Shown here piece by piece: positions 62,896 to 64,000 of a stretch of DNA of 64,000 bases. Position 1 is the first letter of the stretch. The number at the start of each line of letters is the position of its first letter. Origin of the DNA: Geobacter sp. (lineage in GTDB: Bacteria; Desulfobacterota; Desulfuromonadia; Geobacterales; Pseudopelobacteraceae); the NCBI GenBank assembly GCA_009885845.1, contig VFJW01000133.1:1-64000 (forward strand). Reading direction: 5' to 3'. The position numbers were made by a program, and so were the translations under genes. The notes beneath the pieces were generated by a model. That model was given only the letters and a program-made list of their open reading frames with translations, did no database searches and was not told the DNA's origin.

Positions 62896-64000
62896 ATGAT
62901 CTGCCCCCTGTCCCCAGCCCATTTTGTTGCTCTGGGTGCTTTTCAACTCTTTATTGTGCTGCTTTTTATGAATGTAAGTCTGGCCGCTCTGCCACTTATT
63001 ATTTTTATTCTCATCTGTTGCATCGCCCCGCTTTTTCCCCGCTTCAGCTTCTTTCTTCCTATTATCAGTCGTGGCGACAAAAGGGTACATGGTGTGTCCC
63101 TGACCTTTGATGACGGCCCCGATCCTGAGGTTACTCCACTGCTTCTGGACCTCCTGAAGCGTCATGGAGTTGCGGCTACTTTTTTCGTGACCGGGGTGCG
63201 GGCAGAGCGCTATCCCGACATTATGAGGGCAATATTGACTGCCGGTCATGCGGTAGGGAATCATTCCTACAGTCACTCACCGCTCCTGATGCTCAAAGGT
63301 CGCAACATCCTGCAGCGGGAAATTGTCTCAGCACAGAGCGTATTCCTCCGCTTTGGTATCGTGCCGCTTGCATTCCGCCCGCCGGTTGGAATTACCAACG
63401 CCCGTCTTTGGCGGATTTTGCTTGAAAACGGTATGTTCTGTGTCAATTTCAGTCGACGTGGTGCGGATTTCGGGAACAGACGGGTAACGGGACTGGCGCG
63501 CAGATTGCTGGCAAAAGTGGTGCCGGGTGACATCATCCTGCTCCACGATGTTGCTCCGCGACAGGGGGACGTGACACATTTGTTACAGGAATTTTCGGTC
63601 ATCATCGAAGGGCTGAAAGAAAAGGGGTTGCCGATCCTTCCTCTGAATCAGCTCATCGGGAAAGAGGTTATGCAGTGGGGCGCCTCCGAATCCGGACCCA
63701 ATCAGGCAGAGCAATTTTACAACGGATTGGCCGCAACCTACGATCAGGAGCAATTTTCCACGACGGTTTCTCTCTCCCGCTCCACTGAATATCGACTTTT
63801 TTCGCGGCAGCTCCCTGTTCTCTTCGCCGGTGCCAATCGTGTGCTCGAAATTGGAGCGGGAACCGGTATATTCACTCTTGATATCGCTCGCAACTGCACC
63901 GAGGTGATTGCTGCGGATATTTCAGGCAACATGCTGGAGCTGCTTGAAAAAAAAGCTGCTGCAGAGAATGTGGGAAATATCCGTACGTTGAAGGGGAATG
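62896..64000 (+). CDS. Polysaccharide deacetylase fused to a SAM-dependent methyltransferase (partial, runs off the window)
   Basis: Read from the ATG at 62896 (MICPLSPAHF), open to the window end (at least 368 codons). Residues about 8-52 are hydrophobic and form one or two membrane segments. A NodB/polysaccharide-deacetylase domain follows: SLTFDDGPDP (catalytic and metal Asp), NHSYSHSPL (metal His pair), FRPPVG and ILLHDVAP, to about residue 258. Then a second domain starts YNGLAATYDQEQF and has methyltransferase motif I VLEIGAGTGIFTLDIA and a motif II Asp (AADISGNM). Joining a carbohydrate deacetylase and a methyltransferase in one membrane-anchored chain is unusual. AAGGA lies eight bases upstream of the ATG. 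Confidence 0.88.
   Translation, partial: MICPLSPAHFVALGAFQLFIVLLFMNVSLAALPLIIFILICCIAPLFPRFSFFLPIISRGDKRVHGVSLTFDDGPDPEVTPLLLDLLKRHGVAATFFVTGVRAERYPDIMRAILTAGHAVGNHSYSHSPLLMLKGRNILQREIVSAQSVFLRFGIVPLAFRPPVGITNARLWRILLENGMFCVNFSRRGADFGNRRVTGLARRLLAKVVPGDIILLHDVAPRQGDVTHLLQEFSVIIEGLKEKGLPILPLNQLIGKEVMQWGASESGPNQAEQFYNGLAATYDQEQFSTTVSLSRSTEYRLFSRQLPVLFAGANRVLEIGAGTGIFTLDIARNCTEVIAADISGNMLELLEKKAAAENVGNIRTLKGN

Noticed and set aside
62889-63110. A 73-residue + strand frame starting at 62889
   Set aside because: It is out of frame with the deacetylase fusion, which starts at 62896 and stays open with intact catalytic motifs.
1-64000. tRNA genes, CRISPR arrays and insertion sequences
   Set aside because: I saw no tRNA-like cloverleaf, no regularly spaced repeats with spacers and no transposase-like frame.

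Overview
The window looks like a chromosomal segment of a Desulfuromonadales bacterium, most probably Geobacter or a close relative. This rests on the S10-spc-alpha ribosomal gene order, a type-Z (zinc) S14, branched-chain (Liv-type) ABC transporters mixed with acyl-CoA metabolism genes, sigma-54 regulation, a c-type cytochrome and Cys-rich exported proteins. The genus is inference; no 16S rRNA is present. I saw no tRNA, rRNA, CRISPR array or insertion sequence.

Region 1 (1-15.1 kb, + strand): the 3' end of tuf, then one continuous ribosomal superoperon: rpsJ-rplCDWB-rpsS-rplV-rpsC-rplP-rpmC-rpsQ-rplNXE-rpsN-rpsH-rplFR-rpsE-rpmD-rplO-secY-adk-map-rpmJ-rpsMKD-rpoA-rplQ, closed by a strong hairpin. 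infA is absent from its common place between map and rpmJ. Four small-subunit genes (rpsC, rpsE, rpsM, rpsD) start with TTG.

Region 2 (15.1-39.5 kb): an acyl-CoA catabolic island. On the - strand, reading from 23.4 down to 15.1 kb: livG, an acyl-CoA synthetase, livH, livM, livK, livF, a universal stress protein and a MerR-type regulator. Divergently on the + strand is a leucine/isovalerate (liu) pathway: enoyl-CoA hydratase, isovaleryl-CoA dehydrogenase, alpha/beta hydrolase, both methylcrotonyl-CoA carboxylase subunits flanking methylglutaconyl-CoA hydratase, HMG-CoA lyase and a divergent HMG-CoA-lyase paralogue. An AMP-ligase, an MFS carrier, a methyltransferase, a 4HBT thioesterase and a GAF-AAA-Fis sigma-54 activator follow.

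Region 3 (39.5-48.5 kb, + strand): a second acyl-CoA/transport operon (long acyl-CoA dehydrogenase, feruloyl-CoA-synthetase-like ligase, LivH, a fused LivM-LivG, LivF, LivK). It is preceded by a -24/-12 promoter and two copies of a CTACGAAATATCGT motif, which fits control by the adjacent sigma-54 activator.

Region 4 (48.5-55.6 kb, - strand): exported proteins rich in Cys, Met and His: a CxCG-repeat protein, a Cys-rich membrane-anchored protein, a Met-rich lipoprotein with a FixH/YtkA-like part, an outer-membrane barrel with a CCGGG start, a thioredoxin-like lipoprotein and two NosL-like proteins. I propose an undescribed soft-metal (probably copper) handling system; this is inference from ligand content and family membership. 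An M23 peptidase and a small lipoprotein lie beyond it.

Region 5 (55.6-64 kb): on the - strand, a NADH-dehydrogenase input module (nuoE, cytochrome c, nuoF, an exported hydrolase, nuoG) followed by cobalamin genes cbiX, cbiC/cobH and cbiD. On the + strand a polysaccharide deacetylase-methyltransferase fusion runs off the window end.
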